A DNA stretch of 64,000 nucleotides from assembly GCF_020829645.1 (NCBI RefSeq), contig NZ_JAIVFS010000003.1, positions 1 through 64,000 on the forward strand. The letters run 5' to 3'. The DNA is from Nostoc mirabile CHAB5784. GTDB taxonomy: Bacteria > Cyanobacteriota > Cyanobacteriia > Cyanobacteriales > Nostocaceae. Below, piece by piece: positions 63,219-64,000 of the stretch. How positions within the stretch are numbered: the stretch's first letter is position 1; each line of letters starts with the position of its first letter. A model generated the notes under the pieces. That model was not told the origin of the DNA and did not search any database. It saw only the letters and a list, made by a program, of their open reading frames with translations. The position numbers and the translations under genes were made by a program.

Positions 63219-64000
63219 ATGAGACGGCGTTTATTTCAACAAAAGCGAACAAGGGTAAATCAAGTATTTACCATAGCTATTTTTACTACATTGACAGCAA
63301 TTAGCAGTGTTTCTTGTAGTAAGAATGACAATGTTTTGGTAACAGAAATAGGAGTCAGTCAACCTAGCCGTGGTTCAGCTACAGCTTCCATTGGTGGGGA
63401 ATTCTATCTTCAGGGAAAGAATCAGCATTTAAACGGCGATTTACAAGCTGCGATCGCTTCATATAGTAAGGCAATTGAGCAAAATTCTCAATATGGCGCT
63501 GCCTACAACGGCCGGGGATTAGCCTACTTTGATTTGGGAGACAAGGAAAAAGCGATCACAGACTACAATCAAGCACTTGGGATCAACCCTAACGACGCTG
63601 AAGCCTACAATAACCTGGGGAATGCCCGCGCCTCACTAGGAAATAACAGAGAAGCAGTTAAAGATTACAGTGAAGCGATTCGCCTTAATCCCAACTATGC
63701 CGAAGCCTACAATAACCGAGGAAATGCCCGCGCCACCTTGGGAGAAAGAAGAGGCGCGTTAGATGATTTTGACCGAGCGATTCTCCTCAACCCCAAATAT
63801 GCGATCGCTTATAATAACCGAGGAAATGCCCGTGCTGCCAATGGAGAGCCACAAGGTGCGATCGAAGATTACAATCAAGCCATTCGCCTCGACCCTAACT
63901 TTGCCTCTGCCTACAATAACCGAGGAAATGCCCGCGCCACCAATGGAGACAAGCAGGGAGCATTGAAGGACTTACAACAAGCAGCAAGCATTTTTCAAAG
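63219..64000 (+). CDS. TPR-repeat lipoprotein, incomplete at window end
   Basis: ATG 63219 opens a frame that runs to the window edge (260 codons). MRRRLFQQKRTRVNQVFTIA is followed by a hydrophobic stretch and a Cys at 33 (SSVSC), a likely but not perfect lipobox. At least five TPR units of 34 residues follow (AYNNRGNARATLGERRGALDDFDRAILLNP and similar), nearly identical in DNA in places (TACAATAACCGAGGAAATGCCCG repeats about every 102 bp). TPR solenoids bind proteins; no other domain is seen before the edge. The 3' end is missing. Confidence 0.85.
   Translation, partial: MRRRLFQQKRTRVNQVFTIAIFTTLTAISSVSCSKNDNVLVTEIGVSQPSRGSATASIGGEFYLQGKNQHLNGDLQAAIASYSKAIEQNSQYGAAYNGRGLAYFDLGDKEKAITDYNQALGINPNDAEAYNNLGNARASLGNNREAVKDYSEAIRLNPNYAEAYNNRGNARATLGERRGALDDFDRAILLNPKYAIAYNNRGNARAANGEPQGAIEDYNQAIRLDPNFASAYNNRGNARATNGDKQGALKDLQQAASIFQ

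Noticed and set aside
1-64000. tRNA or rRNA genes
   Set aside because: No cloverleaf with GTTCGA-type T-arm or rRNA segment was recognised by eye; a covariance search could still find one.

Overview
The window reads as chromosomal DNA of a filamentous, heterocyst-forming type cyanobacterium (Nostoc/Anabaena group). The grounds are very frequent HIP1 octamers (GCGATCGC), 7-bp minisatellites (AATTCGT, AAAATTC, TTGGTCA types) and many hairpin-rich dispersed repeats between genes. Protein families typical of Nostocales point the same way: DUF2839, a KTSC-tailed LysRS, Uma2, DUF433/DUF5615, and NACHT-HEAT proteins. No rRNA, tRNA or CRISPR array was recognised by eye.

Layout. 0.2-3.4 kb: a single-domain response regulator and polyphosphate kinase. 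3.5-8.8 kb: a four-gene minus-strand cluster of two exported small proteins, a PapD-like chaperone and a large usher-like protein, probably a divergent chaperone-usher surface-fibre system. 9.5-17.5 kb: an RTX protein, a sensor kinase, secreted, TPR, sigma-like and glyoxalase-like proteins, and three copies of a ~150-bp MITE. 17.7-21.2 kb: a degraded accessory island with a broken NACHT-HEAT ATPase (STAND type), its small partner gene, and DUF29 and possible toxin fragments. 21.3-34.7 kb: lysS, Uma2, M48 peptidase, a helicase-like protein with a degenerate P-loop, prolyl oligopeptidase and M16 peptidase. 34.7-36.4 kb: repeat-rich DNA with an IS982 remnant, a HIP1-containing 21-bp tandem array and a BrnT/BrnA toxin-antitoxin pair. 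36.4-44.2 kb: a conserved unknown gene, moaA, a membrane protein, a cupin protein, rpsD, a Cys-repeat exported protein and bioB. 44.4-50.2 kb: an acetyltransferase, a kinase/transposase chimera, a tnpB element with a divergent ribbon-helix-helix gene, a di-heme peroxidase and a SUKH-type protein. 50.3-60.4 kb: selO, an ABC exporter, smc with a PRC-barrel partner, and a DUF433 / truncated DUF5615 / nuclease-like cluster. 60.8-64 kb: a BON lipoprotein, an RNase D-like exonuclease and an incomplete TPR lipoprotein.

The strongest cross-cutting signal is that repeats common in the intergenic DNA also lie in frame inside ordinary genes: sensor kinase, uma2, selO, smc (three times), M16 and the helicase-like gene. 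One family (23, 26 or 29 nt, starting GCG and ending CGC) sits exactly where an 8-nt HIP1 site would be expected. The net gain is 15, 18 or 21 nt, always a multiple of three, which would explain how it enters genes without breaking them.

All calls come from reading the sequence and known family motifs. No database search was run.
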